Shown here: positions 47,647 through 61,100 of the stretch, one piece after another
Layout: every line of letters starts with the position of its first letter
Position numbering within the stretch: position 1 is the stretch's first letter
Assembly (NCBI RefSeq): GCF_000224145.3
Contig: NC_020175.2
Span: 731,948 to 795,947 of the forward strand
DNA from: Ciona intestinalis
Taxonomy: Eukaryota > Chordata > Ascidiacea > Phlebobranchia > Cionidae
Reading direction: 5' to 3'
DNA length: 64,000 bases
Position numbers and translations under genes: made by a program
Notes under the pieces: model-generated
The model's database searches: none
Told to the model about the DNA's origin: nothing
The model's input: only the letters and a program-made list of their open reading frames with translations

Positions 47647-49185
47647 AGCATTAGCAGCACGCTCGCAGAGATAATGTGTTAATTTTTATCTAGAATAAAC
47701 AACAAATGGATCGCTCGTTTCCGCTAATCGATGTTTGGGGGCGATTCTCTTTTCGTATATGACGTCATAATTTAACAATGGCGAGATTCCCAAGACGTTT
47801 TCACAGATTTTATGAGTAGAACCTTCTGGAAAACGTCGAAAAGCGACACTAAATGATTCATTAAATTATTTGTTGGTGACTAAGGGTCGCCTGCTTATTA
47901 TCGCCCTTATGTTAAAGTTAGTTCTCATATAGCGACCGCGGTTTAAATCTGTTCCTTATTAATTTGATAAAGTATAAAAAAAAAACGTAAGAGGCAAACA
48001 AAATACAAATAATTGTATTGGCAAAATATCTCTCTTTAGTACAGAAATATAGTTGCACTCGTTTTTGGATTACTGCATGTTTAATATCGCTTGGTGTATT
48101 ACTTATATGGATCGTGAATTTAAAAAGTTAAAAAGTTAAAAAGTTTACAAAACCTATTGAATAATAGGCCTGATCGTTACAACCATTTAATTAAGTTTAC
48201 CTTTACTTATAACATAGCTTGTCACGATGGTTTAAAAACCCGTAACCATCCCGACTCCGACTGTAATATTCTCACTCTGCATAACTACATGCGGTTACTC
48301 CGCGTTCCTTTGATCAATAAAGAAGTGAATAACAAGTTTAATGTTACATGTGCTGAATCTTTCAGATTCAACCGCTTTAACTTATAGGTATTTGTATGTT
48401 GTGTTTGTGTTCAAAATTGAAAACCACCAACTGTACCGCTTGTTTAATATTAATGCCCAATCAAGCGTTCTAATTCTATTGAACGTCCTTCTACCATGTA
48501 TATAATAGGTTGTGGTTACACCAGTAATACAAAGGAAGTGCTGGTTTAAGAGGTTCGATTTTAAACCACAAACTCATAAAGGTTGTTTACTGCTTTATAT
48601 AGAGAGGTATTTAACTTCTAATGTTAAACAGATTGCTCAGTAAATAGGACCAGTAAAGACGGTTATGGTGTATAGAAAATATTTTTTTATTATTTATAAA
48701 TCTTGTTAAAATAATTACAAGTGCAGTGAAGATTAGAAAAGAAGTTGACTTAAAAATTGTTGCCTAATGCGTTATGCTGTACAGTTGTTTTACCCTGTTC
48801 TGTTGTTTTTCCGCTGTTGTTTTGCCGTTGTTTTGGATTCACAATACATCTGTTATTGTACTCGAAAGACTTAGAACTCTTGTGATGCCACGTATATACA
48901 TAGTTTGTGCGTCAGGTGTTTCTAATCCGCATAATAACAGAGAGACAGTTTTCAACAGAGCTGAGCAAAGTTCTCGCTACAGTGGATGGAAATGAATGAA
49001 GAAACTTTATGCCATCTTGGTCAAGTGATTCCTACGTAAACTGCTGTTTATAAATAGAATACACTGTGAGAGTTGTGGCTGTTTATGCAGTTCGGTTTCG
49101 TATGAATAGGTTGACAATTTATACTCAGTGTTGATTTTTTTTATACTCAGTATATTTTGTAAATTTTGTAAAAAGATATTTAGCA

Positions 49186-49395
49186 GTTTGGGGTAAGACG
49201 AACACCATTAAAGGACATAAAGTATTTTTTTAATTATCGTCTGCTATTTTGCTAATTGTGTTTTAACAATTAACAATGCTCTTTTAGAGTGGTGGAGATA
49301 TGCGGTTATTTAATTCTGTAAATACTATTTCCTATTATACCGCATGATATAAAAGAGAATGTAAAACATTGGCCACATAGCCCCAACCTACTATT
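49186..49395 (+). mobile_element. MITE, family B, degraded
   Basis: TTTGGGGTAAGACGAACACC to CCACATAGCCCCAACCTACT. Confidence 0.65.
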
Positions 49396-51561
49396 CTAGA
49401 CGTTAAAAGCTTAAGTGAGTTTAATGAAAGCTTCGCTAAGATGTTAGTTTAGTGAAACTTGTATTTAAATAGTCAATGTAAAGAGTATGTACTGTTCTGC
49501 TCTGTTATCAAATAAGGGGTGACTATTATAGGTCATGTTGCTGGTCGTCGTATGGGATACGGTTGTGTATTATGACTATCGTGGCTTATAGTGCGCTTCT
49601 ACATATGGCAGTAATATAAACTATTTAATTGCATTTGTTTAGTTATAACATCTCATCTATTGTATTATATGTTATTTTTTTCTAATTTTCTGTCGTAAGC
49701 TTATCCATTGCATGTTTATCATAAGGCGCTTCCGTAGCATGGATAAAATTAACCGCGAAACTGTAATAAGTTTTGTTTTCAAAAGTTTAATGACACGAGG
49801 CGTTTCTAATACTTAACCCCTGAGCGCATAATGATACTGTAACCTTACCGCATATTAGATTAAAATTGGATCAGATCAAAGCACGCAATGGGCCGAGCGC
49901 ACTTTCGATATATAAGTGCAGCAACTCGACACCAATGTTGAGCACTTAGACCTCGGTGGACATATAGATGTTTCGAAACGAAGACGTGGTGTGTGGAACA
50001 TGACAGCGATTGCAATACTGTGTCTTATGTAACTCGATTTTAGCTGCAAATGAGAACTTATGAGCGGAAATTAGACTTGGAATTTAAAGTCACTTTAATC
50101 GATTTAGTGGGTCTATATAGATAGATGGGGTAATGGGCAAACTCTGGTCTAAATCCCAGGTCCCATGGCGTGTTAGAATAGTTTATAAAGATATACGTGA
50201 ACATGATTTTTGTGTATAGTTGCGTGTGTTCAAAAACTGTTCTTTTTCTGCTAGTTTCCCCTCTCTTTGTTGATTATTAATTTTATCCTTGCTATAATGT
50301 ATTCAAAGAGGAAAATAATGTTTAACATTATCATGTTGTATATGCCTGTTGCTTGGTACACTAAGTATTATACGTGTTGCTTGTTTAAAGCGCTTGATTT
50401 ATACCACGGGAAGTCCATGTTATGTATATCCGGAGTAGTAAATATTAGCTTTATAGGCACCTGTCGAGTCTTGCGTCGTATACGAGTCGTTAATGACCGT
50501 AATGAGTTAAGTTCGTTTATTTACCAGAAGCGAGGCTGCGGTTACGTGTTGTTATAGATAAGAGGTCGCCATGGTTTAGATGTCGCACTCTGTGTCTGTG
50601 GAGATATGTAACGACGGTACAGCGTGAAGGCATCAAAAATATAAGGCAAGAAGAGAAAGTTTTGTTTGGCTTGAACTAATTAGTCTAGCAAGGTCATTTT
50701 AAAAGGTCAATTAAAAACAGGTTAAGATTATTTATTTTTTAATCTACTGCTCTATTAAGCGTTTTTGCATAAAATTGTTCAAAAACAAGTTTTCATCTGC
50801 ATGTAATTTATTATGATAGAATCTCAGTCACTAAAAGATTCATTCTTTGTTTTAATATCATTCTGTCAAAGCTAAATTACATATACGTCAGTATTTAAAC
50901 GAGAAATGATTTCATTGATTTTTTCTGCCTTATTTAGGTAGAAATTGCAATTAAACAAAGAACACGGTTAACTAACTGATTAGCTTAAAATTAATGTATT
51001 GATTATGGGCTTAGTTAAGTCAATGGTATGCTTGTATTTAACCGCAGTATAACAGTAGCTTCAGAATGTGCGTTATACGCAATAGTGTACATATGTAGTA
51101 AAGGCAGGGTGTTTGTATTAAATGAAGTTTAAACACACATCATCAAATGTTTTCTGTTTGTTTTAATACGTTAAATGTGTACAGTATAAGTGTCACTTTG
51201 TACCCTGAATAAACATTAACAACTAACGTACGTTGCTGCAAATCATTTACTCAGAGAGTGTATAACCTTTACATGTTATGTACAGGAATAAGCGATGCGT
51301 TAAAATTATATTACGTTTTAGATGTAGCGACGGCGCTTCTTTCGACTAATAAATGTAAATATGTTTTTAACCGTAAGCATGTTTTAATGACTCTCTTTTT
51401 CCCGCTACATTTCTTTTTCTTTCGAAAGAGACGACTAAAAGTTTTTGTAATTGGTTACCATGTTGTTTTGCATTTCAGCTGTTTTTGAGAAATAAACTAT
51501 GCCCTGAAAGAATTCGGATTTAGCCAAACCGCAGAACGACCTCATATTAAAAAGCAAAGCC

Positions 51562-54500
51562 ATGAACAACGTCACTGCTCTGACGTCAGGAGCTCTCTCG
51601 AAAACCGCGTTCGATTTTGAAGTAAGTATTGTGCCAACATAACTGAATATATGTATGTGGGGTAAGGTGGATACCTTTGGCACATAATATCCTATGTCCT
51701 ACAATATTGTTTGTAACAATACTCCTACCAAATGTAAAAGTGAAAGAGAATGAAAAGTTGAACCATCTTACCCTTTACCTTGTTGTAACTATATTTCAAC
51801 ATTTTAAAAGCTTAAGGTTGGTTTGTTTAGCCAACCCGGACATTGCTCTTATGTTTATGAACACAGTATATTTTACCCACGGCATTAACGAGCGGCCAGT
51901 GTCGACAGTCACGTCTCACATAACATACCTAACATGTTGACAGCAGTGATTAACCGGCACTCAAAGTCCAGACCTCTCTAGTGCTAACAAGCCAATCCAT
52001 CAAAATAGATTATTAAATGAAAAATCACGTATTTATCATTGGGTGGTAGGCAACGACAGTCGCTATAACACGGATGTTCTGTTCCATACAACTCATGCCA
52101 ACTAAGGGATTTAATACTTTGTGGGTGATTATTTAACGACCATAATCGTCGTTTCGCTAAACAGGATAAACCGCAGGATAAACAGCTTTTAAAGAATGTT
52201 GATCGACTTTTATCATGTTTCTCACAAAAGTTAAAAAGTCAACTTAACAATGTTGTTTCGTGACGTGCGTATATATATACTGACGTTTAATTAGTCAAAA
52301 TATATTTGTCAAAATATATTTAACTACTGACGGAGAATTTGTAAATCTCGTCCGATCTTTAAAAACTATTCTCACAAAGATGTATCACGGTTGGTTAAGT
52401 GCTACGAAATACGTAACAAATATAGGTTCAACAAATATAATAGAAACTGTTTGAGTAAGAGACTGAAGGTGCCATTATGGATACTAAATTTTGGATGTTT
52501 CTCTATTATTTATATTTATTTGGTAGCACACTTTTAATGTCAACATGAGCACTATATCAGCGCCAGATTCACAGAACTCACCACTCTTAAACTGTATTGT
52601 AAACTAGAATTATGTAGTTGATATAGTTTTAAATGTTCTTTGTTAATACTACTAAATATTAACAAAAACAAACAGATTAACAACATGAACCATCTTACCC
52701 CAACCTAACAAAGACACTTTTTGCAGGTGTCCCACGAAGGCGAGCTTATAGCCTACATCGTAGCTGAAGTTCTAATCGCAGTATTTGCATTATTCAGCAA
52801 CCTATTCGTTCTAATCGCAATCATCAAGTTCAAAAACCTCCAAACCTCAACATATTGGCTTCTTGCTAGTCTCTCTGTCGCAGATATTTCGGTAGCGGTT
52901 TTAGGGATTCCCAGCGCCATAGTTCTTCGAATAGGTAAGTATTAATTTAATTGCTTATATAAGTGTTTGTGTTACGGTGCGCCAAACTTTGTTACGCCGG
53001 CCTATTTAAAAGGTAATCGTTTATTTTGTTGTTGAGATTAAACTAAGAATATTTACAGAATTATATAACCGACGCTAAAAGAACGTTGTTAAATGTTAAA
53101 AGCACGATTGGAAAATATGGAAACTTATGTGCAAATTCTACCCATCTTAACACGTAGTACTAAAACTATACAATATATATTACCCTTTTCTATGTGGGTA
53201 TAAGGACATGCAGTGTGGTACGTCATAAAAGCTAAGATTTAGGCCGGTATTGGCCCTTTACTTTGACACTCGAACTTCTACAACCCATTAGTAGCCCATT
53301 AGAGCCATTGGGTTGAAGCAATTTCCTTGTCTTTTGCCCCAGAGCTTGCCCATAAAAGACAACACGTATTAATTTTAATCCATTTATATATCCTCCCTCT
53401 TATATCTTATTTTTCACTGTTATGCTTCATTAACCTTGATAAAGACGACCTGTATAAGACGTCATTATACGTAACTAAATACCAGCAAAAATACTGTGTT
53501 AAAAAACAACCGCAATATGCCTGACAGAACTACCACACAAATTTATATGAAAGTCTCTACCTTCTTATACAGGTCTAGTTATTTCTGATGACGTCACCAT
53601 TACGTCATCAACTATCGACAAAGCAGCAGTAGACCGTGCAACTTGTCTCGTCGTTGTATCTTTCGTTATCTTCCTAACTCAGGTTTCAATATGGAGTCTT
53701 CTACTAATCGCCGTTGATCGTTTCGTTGCAATTCATTATCACTTAAGGTAAAAGTGTTCCATTTCCTGATTCTGTTTATATTTTAATTGTTAACAACTTT
53801 AATTACTCTTTTGATGATCAGTTAAAAAATGATGAATGAATGTGGTGAGCAACCAACAGTCGTCATACCAAGGGTGTTGCTTCATACACCTCGTGTCCGC
53901 TTACGATTTTTTTACGAACAATATAAACTTTATCAAAATCGTCTCCGCTTACCATTTTTTTACGAACAATATAAACTTTATTAAAATCGCCACCTCTTTT
54001 CACATGCTAACGTAAATTATGACGTAGGTACCGTGCAATTGTGACGTCATTTCGTGTAAAAGCAGGGATTGTGGGGGCTTGGTTAGGAGGTGCTTTTATT
54101 GGGTTTGTTCCTCAAATTGGATGGACAACGCCCTACAACAACGAGGATGTTCATGGGTATGTTTAATTTGTTGTTTTCTGATTGCCTCAAACTAATACTC
54201 AGTAAATACAAAGTTTTAGATTTTATTTTAATATGTTCCTTTTGCTACCAGGCATAAAATAATATAAATACTTGGGTCTGCTCTAAAATAAAAAAAGTTA
54301 ATTTTCGTATGCCGTTTTGCAAGATCGTAATTTCACATCACGGTTTAGTTTTAGAATAAATTTAGAGTTTATACAAAAGGCACAAATCGTAACATAGCAG
54401 TTTTTGTTACTTTTCCTAATCTTTGTATTTCTTTAAGTTCGTCCGAAGTTGAACGATGCGCATTCGAACAAGTGACAAGTATGGAATACATGGTCTACTT

Positions 54501-56169
54501 TAACTTCTTCGGTTGTGTTTTGCTCCCACTTGCCGCCATGTTTGTTCTCTACTTCATGATTTTTCGGGTAAGTTTAAAAATTAAAAAACTAATAAAAGTT
54601 ATGTGGAGATGTAAAGATACGGTTATAGAAATTTGTAAATATTGTTTGTTTTATACCAAATGGGACAATAAATGAGGATGAAAACAAGCTCCATCCTACC
54701 CCAACCCACTTTGCCCCAACCTACTAGTTGCTATAAGTTATTAAAAAAACGAGACTGACGCCGCACAACTACGATTATGGCGAAAAACATGACGTTTTAT
54801 TTCCACACAGTCAGCAAAGCAGCAGTTGCGTAAGATCTACGCAGACGTGGCTTTTCATCGGCGCCGTAAACTCTCAAAAATCTCCGTCAATTCGATCCGA
54901 GATCTTCTCCACGCAAACCTGGGTATCTATTCTCCTCCGAAACCAATATCCAGGTCTGTTGAGCTGAAGAGGATGCATTTAAAATCTCGGAGCCTGGATA
55001 TTTCGTCATCTAGGAGAGAAGGGTTGGAGATTCCTGACATCATTCGGCCGGAAATCCAGGATCAAAAGCCGGCAGAAGAATCGTCCAACAACGAGAATAA
55101 TTTGAATAACAAAGATAGTGATTTTAAAGTTAGTTTGGAACCTTCGCTTCCCCATATTGACAGCAGAACAAGCATAAGAAGAAGCTTGTCTTCTCCTATG
55201 GTAAGTTCATTTTTCATTTGTTGCAATCGTTATTTATCTTACAAAACCGACGCCATGCTGACAAAGTGATTATAGCATTACATACATATACGTATGATCT
55301 TAACCCGTAAGCTGGCACAAGGTGTGTGGAACAGAACACCCGTGTTATAATAACTGTCGTTGCCCACCATACGAAGATAAATAAGTTTCATTTATACATA
55401 TTTCCATCATATGCCATAATAATCTATAAAAGACATATATTTCGACCAAAACGGAATCACCCCCTCTTATTGAAATTTAATCCATTCTTGGAAAATAATA
55501 ATATTTTTATTGTAGATTTTTGTTCCTGTACTTTCACAAGTAGATGGCGCCGCAGAGGCCAACGATGACGTATGCTCTAGCCAGCCCACACCTAAGCCTG
55601 TACCGAAGCAATGTAGACTTAATTTCCGAATTTTTCGAAAAAAGAGAGCAGACACCTACTCCGGAAATACGTCACCCGTGACGTATGAGTCACATGACTG
55701 TACTACACCAATTATAAGCGACGGACCGATGGTCTTTGAGCTCGGCAGATTGGACTCCGACGCGTCGTCTTGCGGCACAATAGATCGACACATGACGGAC
55801 AGCGATGGCGACATAACGCGCAGAATCAAACTGCGCCGCAGGTCCAAACTTATACAAAAAGAATTCCGTGCAGCGAGAAGCTTATTCACTGTTATCGGCG
55901 TATTTGCTTTATGTTGGCTACCTCTGCACATACTCAACTGCATTACATTGTTTTGCCCCGAGTGCCGAAGACCAAATTGGTTAATTGACTTGGCTATTCT
56001 TCTATCCCACGCTAACTCCTTGGTAAACCCAATTATTTACGCTTTCCGACTTCGTGAAATGAAGGTAGCATTCCAGAAGCTGCTGCGTTCGTTCTCAAAC
56101 CGCGCTAAGTCGGCATTCTGTTGCGAGAGGACACGAAAGAGAATGCAATATGACGTCACAAGTTCCTGA
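51562..56169 (+). CDS. Adenosine-receptor-like GPCR, copy 1
   Basis: Seven exons: 51562-51621, 52727-52934, 53573-53747, 54028-54156, 54438-54567, 54811-55200 and 55516-56169 (TGA). They total 1746 bases, 581 residues, all in phase. Exon 1 gives [10 protein letters not shown] with one N-glycosylation site. TM1-2 ([35 protein letters not shown]) follow, then TM3 ending [13 protein letters not shown] (DRF in place of DRY), ECL2-TM5 ([20 protein letters not shown]) matching the A2A-type [14 protein letters not shown] with the Phe and Glu that contact adenosine, TM6 [13 protein letters not shown] with the ligand-binding His and Asn, and TM7 [19 protein letters not shown]. The third intracellular loop is very long (about 250 residues, Ser/Arg-rich), which is why the protein exceeds the usual 320-410. 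It presumably signals through heterotrimeric G proteins; Gs or Gi coupling cannot be read. A MITE end sits just before the exon 2 acceptor. Confidence 0.94.
51656..51781 (+). mobile_element. MITE, shortened, in intron 1 of adenosine receptor copy 1
   Basis: GTGGGGTAAGGTGGATACCT to GAACCATCTTACCCTTTACC. Confidence 0.7.
52035..52155 (-). repeat. SINE fragment, reverse
   Basis: CAACGACAGTCGCTATAACA and TTTGTGGGTGATTATTTAAC. Confidence 0.7.
52615..52710 (+). mobile_element. MITE right-end fragment before exon 2 of adenosine receptor copy 1
   Basis: Ends CATCTTACCCCAACCTAACA, about 16 bases before the TTTTTGCAG acceptor. Confidence 0.65.
53040..53163 (-). mobile_element. MITE fragment, family B
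   Basis: Core AAAGAACGTTGTTAAATGTT in an intron of adenosine receptor copy 1; left end missing. Confidence 0.6.
53855..53920 (-). repeat. SINE tail fragment, reverse
   Basis: CATACACCTCGTGTCCGCTT. Beside it (about 53907-53985) a short stretch around TTTTTTACGAACAATATAAA is duplicated in tandem. Confidence 0.65.
54600..54712 (+). mobile_element. MITE fragment, family B
   Basis: Right half only (ACCAAATGGGACAATAAATG, then CCATCCTACCCCAACCCAC). Confidence 0.6.
55290..55400 (+). repeat. SINE tail in the last intron of adenosine receptor copy 1
   Basis: GCTGGCACAAGGTGTGTGGA with CACCCGTGTTATAATAACTG. Confidence 0.75.
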
Positions 56170-56428
56170 CGAGCCGTGTCATCACCAGAGTGTGGCCGGG
56201 TCACAACGTCATAGGGTCGTGACGTCACAGGGCCATGACGTCCTGTAACGTGCGTTTTTCATTTTCCTCAAGTTTTCAACGAAATCATACGTAAATAGTT
56301 GGTTTAGACGCCCCCTTTTATATTCCACTAACTATATATTGTGTATTAAAAAAGAATCGAAACTTTATTGCATTAAACGCCACTTATTTGCACAGTTACC
56401 TTCAAGAATACGGTTTTATTTGTTTAAT

Positions 56429-56434
56429 AATAAA
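56429..56434 (+). terminator. Candidate polyadenylation signal, adenosine receptor copy 1
   Basis: AATAAA about 260 bases after the stop codon. Confidence 0.5.
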
Positions 56435-57493
56435 AATGCTTCCATTTCTACAGTTCAGAGTTATGTAAAGCACTCCCGTGTTAAAAAATGCGGCGCGCTG
56501 GATGCGTTGAATTTTTGTAGCCAGTTTCTAGGTAAGCAGTGTTGCGATTTGGAAACGTGCTGGTCTGTCTTACTGGAATATTTTATCTTTATTTCCCTTG
56601 TTATGATTGCTATCCATTGAATGCTGAAGCGCTCGGCTTTGTTGCTGTCTGTGTCGGCTAACTACGGATAGTAGGAGACATCTTATATCTCATTGGTGCC
56701 CTTGACTGGATAGACGTAAGTCGCCACAGTAAGCGAGTTAGCGTGTGCTGTGAAAAACGCGAATTAGTTTAAAACAGTTCCGTCATCGCGCCAGCTTATC
56801 ACTATATTTGTTTACCTTTAATTATGATTAGCGACGATTCATAAAAGTTTAGAGGAATGTAGCCTACCGTAATAACGGGGACAAGTCGTTATTTTATAAA
56901 ATCGCCTGTCCTTTTCTCGCATTTTCCGTGAGCTTAATGATTTCCCGAGCAATTATGAAAACGTGCCGGAGTCGAGGCGTTTATTTAAATTGAACTGGTT
57001 ATATCCACGCTCAGGGTAATTTAGAATGGAATTTAGTAGCACCAGTGAAGTAGCTCTCAAACAGTTATGTTATGATGAACCTAGATCCTGTTTACAGGTT
57101 TGCTTGATAGTGGATTGAAATAGTTTGTAATGAGATTTATGTTGTGTTCAATATTTGGATACCTTATCTAAAATGATTGATTGTGTTTTTAGATTAATTG
57201 TAGAAACAGGTCTTACGAAACATTTCTGCTCTAGTGATTGACAGGTACGGCAGTTTTTGGATGTTAGATTGGAAATCTTGTTGTTGTCGGTTACCTGAAA
57301 AAATTATCTAATACTAATTAAAGCTTTAGCTTTTATAGAACAGTGGCATTAAATTCAAATTTTGTTTACGTGGCAATAGTGGAGTTAAAGTGAAGGATTT
57401 TATTGTCGTATTTATATCCTTATTCAAGTACCCTTGGTTCTAATTACTCTTGTATACATTCCACTTTTGTGCTTAAGCTGGCAATTCCATAGC

Positions 57494-57692
57494 ATGGTTG
57501 AGGGGAGATAGGAAATATTTTCATTCTATTTTCTCGTCCCATTTGGTAGTAAACAATGATAATTTAAATAAATATAAAATCGCATCCTCACGATTCCCAT
57601 GGAACCAAGACCTATGTTAGTTGTTTAAAACACGTTTAGGATATTAGGATATTATGTGCTTAGTGTGTCCTGTCTTCCTCCAAACTACGATG
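57494..57692 (-). mobile_element. MITE, family A, reverse
   Basis: GGTTGAGGGGAGATAGGAAA to TGTCCTGTCTTCCTCCAAAC. Confidence 0.75.
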
Positions 57693-58151
57693 TATTAGGT
57701 ATGAAAAAGTGTTACAGGGCAAAGCAGACAAATACAGTAACATTGTTTCAAGTACAAAGTATCCAACATTGTTTTTACTGAAGTTTGCCTAGTTAGACTG
57801 AAAACTCCGTCGTGTGTCTTTATTCAGATGCTATGATCACAATATGTTCAGTTTGAAGAAAAAAGTGTTTCAACGTAGTGAAATAAAGTACATTGTGAGC
57901 CTAAAGTAGGCGGGGCACTATAAAGATGCCTGATTGGCAGGTTAGGGTCTACGCTTCACGGTACTTATAAGCTACGAAACGTTTTGCCCTTTTGTGTCTG
58001 TAATTCTAGAATGATAACGCATATAAGTTTTACACCCCTATATACTCACAATAGGGTTTCGTCGAGCCAAAGATCTAACGTACCATTAGCTCAATCTTAC
58101 TTTAAAACTGAAGACTTCTGCGTTAAATAGCAACATTACAACTACAAAGAA

Positions 58152-61100
58152 ATGGACGAAATGTTAAACGAAACTCTAAATTTAACTTCAAATTCTTCAA
58201 TCATAAACAACATCTCGACATCCGGTGACGTAAGTGCTTTATTTAGATGTATAGTTTTGTGGGGTAAGATGGTTTGTGGGTTACCGTCAGCTTACAATGT
58301 TCAATTTCCTTATCTTGTTTATAACAAATAACCACGCTCGTTAAGAGTCCTGAGGATATACGGTTAAAATTCTTGTATTCTGTGTTTACTACAAATAACG
58401 AAAAGAGGATAAAAGCATGGCCCATCTTACCCAATTGTATACTCTGTACTTTATTTACTAATATTTTGTTTGGTTTCTGGTAAGCTTAATTAAGTAGCTA
58501 CACCGTGCCATCTGGAAATGCTTTGTATTGTATGTGATATGAGTATATAGGCTACTGCTAAAACAATAATATTTAAACACGGTTGATAGTAGAGTTTACT
58601 CAACGTGAGTTCATAGCACCCATGCACTATACTATAGGCTATATGTAGAATTTAATCTCACTGTATTTTAGATGTGCTGTTATAATCTTTCTAACTTCCA
58701 GGTGTTTGATGATTCAGAAGTCTTGGCTTACATAGCAGCTGAAATCATTATCGCAGTCTTTGCTTTGTTCAGCAACTTATTCGTTTTCATTGCGATAATA
58801 AGGTTCAAAAACCTACAAACACCAACATTTTGCCTGTTAGCAAGCCTTTCTGTTGCAGATATATCAGTCGCACTGCTGGCAATTCCAAGCGCCATTGTTC
58901 TAAGGATTGGTCTCGGTAAAGATACGTTTTCATGGTGTTTCTGTTTAACCTAATTGAAATATTTTTACGCTTTTTGAACCAAGTTTATTTTTTGCTTTAA
59001 TCTCACAGTAGTTTTGCACTAAGTGTTTGATTAAATAAGGAACAAAATAAAAGTATGTGTTTATAAAATTAAAATTTTAGAACCAACACTGTACTTGTTC
59101 TACGCAATGTAACCCGGTTCCGATGCCTAAACAAGGTTTGGCATAAATTTCAAACGTTTGTTTCCAGGTCTGCAAATAAGCGGGCAAACGACAGACACTG
59201 ATCACCCAGTGCATCAAGGTACGGTATGTTTTCCACTGTGTCTTGCCATGGTGGCATTCCAGCTCTTCGCAACACAGGTGTCCATTTGGGGACTCTTGCT
59301 GATTGCTATTGACCGTTTCGTGGCTATACACTTTCATTTAAGGTAAGCTATATGAGTGTGGTAAATAAAAGTTGAACTTCCGTAAAGTTTAAGGTTACAC
59401 CTACACGCTAACTGGTAAGCACAAGGTGTGTGTAACAAAACATTGATTAAATTATTTGAGTTGTGTGTCCTTTGTTTTAATGGTGTAAAATTATGCTGTG
59501 AAAGATTTGAAATTGTTTGTTTATAACTGAGGTGTTGTTTTGGATCCTTAACCGATTCTCTAAAAACAAAGTTTAATTTTATTACATCTAACATGCGTAC
59601 AAGGCCTGTAAAAGTCTATTTTCGGCCTTGCTTGAACGATAAAACCAACAATAACCCGCGTTAATGTTGTAAACCTTAGAGGAGTAAATCAAGAAAATAG
59701 GAGTCACAACAAATGTTTCCGCAGATATCGAGCTTACATAACACTGTATCGTGTAAAAGTTGGCATCGTTGTTTCATGGCTTGGTGGAAGCGTTATTGCG
59801 CTTGGTTGGGAGTCGGCGGTAGGAGCCAGCGCAGAAAAGTAATATATTTTAGGACCATAAACTTTTTATTTTGTTTTTAAATATATAATGCCATCTGTTT
59901 CAAGTTACTACACTGCTGTAAGCATAAATTTATTTGTTTTTTTGAACATACGGCAATAAAACATTTTATTACAATATTGATACAAAAAAACATACGTACC
60001 ATTCTGATACGCCACACACACACACGGTGTAGTCATAACAGCTTATGTTAGTGTCAAATTAAACACAAGTGTTTTATGATACCCAGACACACGCACGTGT
60101 TCATATTTATGCAGTTTATGCTCACTGTCGAGATGGTGTATAGTCCTACACCTCATGTTCACAGTTGAGTTATAATATCATGTATATATGTTCACAAACT
60201 TAAGCTCGATGTATTTTGCCCAGTTTACATGCTGTAAAACGATGCGCCTTCGAACAAGTCGTCTCCATGGAGTATATGGTCTACTTCAACTTTGTTGGTT
60301 GTGTTTTGATCCCGTTTATCGCCATGTTTGCTCTCTATCTCATGATTTTTCGGGTAAATGCAGACATGCTTAATGTGACCAAAGCCTGCTATAGAGATAG
60401 TGTAGCAGGTTGGGGTAAGCATCATTTATTATACTTTATAAAAATTTTATGGTGTGGCACATCCTGGAACCTGCTGGGATATAGGGCAGAGTTGGTCCAT
60501 ATTACCCCGACACATAGGGTGCTACAATCTCAGTGTCGAGCATCGAACCCGATATCTTTCAGTTTTAATGAAAGCTCCTATCCACCGCGTCGAACTATAT
60601 TTCAAACTATAGTATAGTATACGATCCACTATTTTCTACAGTCAGCTAAGAAGCAGCTGCAGAAAATCTATTCTGACGTTGCTTTTCACCCACGCCGACG
60701 TGGGGCTTCAGTATTATCTTATCGCACCCGAACCATATCCAACACTGTTGAATCTTCACCGACTGATGAGGTCTTGGAAGAAACTAGCCTTGCTCTAACC
60801 GCAGCCCGAGAAGCTATGAAGTTGAGTGGGAATAAGAACCCAGTAAGTCGTAAAACAAGCGCATATTTATACTATACTTCTGTGGGGTAAGTTGGGACAC
60901 CTTTAGCACTTAATATCCGAATATCTTGATCGTGTTTCAAACAAATAATAACGGTCTATGAGAGTCGTGTAGATACGATTAGTTGTTTGAAAGTTATTAC
61001 GATTAGTTGTTTGAAAGTTCTTTGTTTACTACTTAATGGGACGAGAAAATAGAATGAAAAGATATCCCATCTTCCCCATCCTATTATATGTGTATTAATT

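Larger units (their letters stand above)
40434..51561. other. 11-kb region with no confident gene; repeats and an assembly gap
   Basis: No exon with recognised homology is visible. Contents are MITEs at about 41571-41765, 43040-43310, 43944-44132, 45776-45846, 46287-46483, 46675-46868, 47177-47370 and 49186-49395, SINEs near 42450-42800 and 46570-46680, the N gap at 43092-43141, a CpG-richer island at 43360-43735 and a small ORF at 47485-47640. It may contain distal regulatory DNA or 5' UTR exons of the adenosine receptor gene. Confidence 0.6.
56170..58151. other. Spacer between the two adenosine receptor genes
   Basis: It begins with the copy 1 3' UTR, which holds TGACGTCA elements near 56151-56240. 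A MITE lies at about 57494-57692. No additional exon is seen; it should include the promoter of copy 2. Confidence 0.6.

Noticed and set aside
48157-48387. 76-residue plus-strand open frame
   Set aside because: Asn/His-rich with no homology, no clear splice signals and no nearby polyadenylation signal.
50267-50557. 96-residue plus-strand open frame
   Set aside because: Composition follows the AT-rich background and it lacks any known motif; kept out for want of support.
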